Source: Cafeteria roenbergensis (Eukaryota > Sar > Bigyra > Bicosoecida > Cafeteriaceae). From it: a stretch of 64,000 nucleotides of DNA. Within the stretch, counting starts at the first letter, position 1; each line of letters begins with the position of its first letter. Of this stretch, positions 62,893-64,000 are shown one piece after another. The stretch is from the NCBI GenBank assembly GCA_008330645.1, contig VLTN01000065.1, forward strand, positions 62,001 to 126,000. The letters run 5' to 3'. The notes under the pieces are model-generated. The model ran no database searches and was not told the DNA's origin. It saw only the letters and a list, made by a program, of their open reading frames with translations. The position numbers were made by a program, and so were the translations under genes.

Positions 62893-63798
62893 CTACGCCC
62901 AGCCGTCCAGGCCCACAAACAGCTCGTCGTCGTCGTTGCCCTGGGCGTCGTCCTGGGCCTCGGCTCCCGGACGCGCAGCTGCAGCCGCCACCCCGCCGCC
63001 TGCCCTAGCCTTGAAACACCGCGCGGCCTCCGCCACGGTGATGGGCGGGCGGTAAAACGACGCCGTGGTCAGCAGCGACAGGGACGTGTCTGTCTCGTCG
63101 CGCACCTCTGCGCCTCCCTCCCCGGCCGAGGCGGTGGCGTCCTCCCCGAAGGAGCGGCCCAGAACACGTTCGCGGACGTCTGCTGCGCGCAGCTCCATCA
63201 CTTGCTGCTCCACCTTGAGCAGCTGGTCGCGCTCCGCGTAGTCCCGCCCCGCCTCCAGCTCTCGCGAGGCCGCCGCCTTCTCGGTCATCTTGCCGAGGCT
63301 CCCCAGCGCCGAGAGGTCGTCCTCCAGCTGTCGCTGCTTCCTCGCGTCGTCTGCAGCGGTGTTCTTGCCGCTGTCAAAAAAGTTCTCCGGCAGCGAGCTC
63401 ACGCCTGCTGCTCCTGCAGCGCCGGCTGCGGCAGCCGCGCCGCGGCTCTGAGCAGCCGGGCCGCTTTGGTCAGAGGCCGCCGCCTGGTCGCGAGCCAGCA
63501 CAGCATCGCCCGCGCGAGGCCCAGCTTGGGCAGCGGGGCGTGCGGGCAGCGCCTCTGCGGCGCGCCTCGGCGCGGGCTGCGACGGGCCGCTTGGCATATG
63601 CGCGGCGCGTGCGTCCGGCGCGGCGTCCGTGGGCCCCGACGCGGCACCAGGGCCGGCTTGCCGATCGGCGACTGCTGCGCGCTTGCGGCGGGCCGCGGTG
63701 CGGGCTGCGTCGCTGCCGATAGCCGGCCTGGGCCGCTTCGGGGCGCGGCCGCCAGTGCCCATGGCCGCTCGAAGCAGCCGCCTGGCTTCGGCATCCAT
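62893..63798 (-). CDS. Possible ZNF830/CCDC16-like nuclear protein lacking its zinc finger
   Basis: A 301-residue, single-exon product. N-terminal MDAEARRLLRAAMGTGG resembles the EELRRLMKE start of ZNF830-type splicing-associated proteins, and KRPRPAIG ... ARRKRAAV looks like a nuclear localisation signal. After a disordered Ala/Pro/Gln-rich linker comes SLPENFFDSG (about 134-143), comparable to the LP-x-x-FFD box of ZNF830. A charged helical segment follows: LEDDLSALGSLGKMTEKAAASRELEAGRDYAERDQLLKVEQQVMELRAADVRERVL. The C-terminus is acidic (DDDELFVGLDGWA). The C2H2 zinc finger expected near the N-terminus is not present in this frame or nearby, so the assignment is tentative. The ATG at 63798 is used; upstream in-frame sequence has only a GTG. 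The remaining 202 bases to the window edge show nothing recognisable. Confidence 0.58.
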   Translation of the reverse strand: MDAEARRLLRAAMGTGGRAPKRPRPAIGSDAARTAARRKRAAVADRQAGPGAASGPTDAAPDARAAHMPSGPSQPAPRRAAEALPARPAAQAGPRAGDAVLARDQAAASDQSGPAAQSRGAAAAAGAAGAAGVSSLPENFFDSGKNTAADDARKQRQLEDDLSALGSLGKMTEKAAASRELEAGRDYAERDQLLKVEQQVMELRAADVRERVLGRSFGEDATASAGEGGAEVRDETDTSLSLLTTASFYRPPITVAEAARCFKARAGGGVAAAAARPGAEAQDDAQGNDDDELFVGLDGWA

Positions 63799-64000
63799 GC
63801 TGCAGCTCACCCCCCCTGCCCCGCAGACGAGCGGGCCGCCCGCGGATGCTGCAAGAGTGCGCAGTCATGCCGCTGTCGGGGTCATTTCGCTTCGGGCAAG
63901 CGGCGTTGCACTCGACGTGTCGGCGTGCAAGCAGAGTCACACGCGCGATCGACGAGAACTCGCGTCACTGGCTCGCCAGGCGGCCACAGCGCTGCCCAAT

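Noticed and set aside
1-64000. Search for transposable elements, viral or prophage-like genes
   Set aside because: No reverse transcriptase, integrase, transposase, capsid or polymerase motifs were recognised in any frame, and no long terminal or inverted repeats were noticed by eye.

Overview
The window comes from the nuclear genome of a unicellular eukaryote. Evidence is the gene content (nuclear cap-binding protein, THO complex, anaphase-promoting complex, a Golgi SNARE, a cytosolic ribosomal protein) and spliceosomal introns. Base composition is strongly GC-rich, intergenic gaps are mostly 0.1-0.9 kb and introns are short (about 90-310 bp). Such a compact, GC-rich genome fits a free-living protist such as a heterotrophic stramenopile or an alga, but I cannot name the species. 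I see no transposon, virus-derived gene, CRISPR array, rRNA gene or tRNA gene.

Layout, left to right. NCBP2/CBP20 (minus) and a beta-propeller protein (plus) are divergent. A giant uninterrupted 20-kb HECT ubiquitin-ligase gene (minus) fills 2.8-23.0 kb. A gamma-glutamyl-peptidase-like amidotransferase (minus) is divergent from a seven-exon GOS1/GOSR1 SNARE gene (plus). Next on the plus strand come a coiled-coil protein with eighteen 19-residue repeats, a multi-BRCT protein, APC2 (five exons) and a SMYD5/ATXR2-like SET protein with seven 18-residue repeats. THOC5 (minus, three exons) is divergent from a PyrC-type dihydroorotase (plus, two exons). A four-TM cysteine-rich membrane protein (minus) is divergent from an orphan gene (plus). 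SLC35F-like transporter and THOC2 genes follow (plus), then RPS7 (minus, three exons), CutA (plus, four exons), a UIM-motif disordered protein (plus, two exons) and a possible ZNF830-like protein (minus).

The gene models were built by matching reading frame, family homology and splice sites. All 21 introns I placed begin GTGAG and 18 of 21 end CGCAG. Three genes start with a minute first coding exon (6, 9 and 12 nt). Most genes are unrelated housekeeping genes, as expected for a eukaryote. The one functional theme is nuclear mRNP biogenesis: CBP20, THOC5 and THOC2 lie in the same 58 kb, which may be coincidence. I found no clearly new multi-gene system. The most unusual items are the 6,715-residue intron-free HECT ligase, the two in-frame tandem-repeat proteins, a SNARE with Asp at the zero layer, and the tiny first exons.
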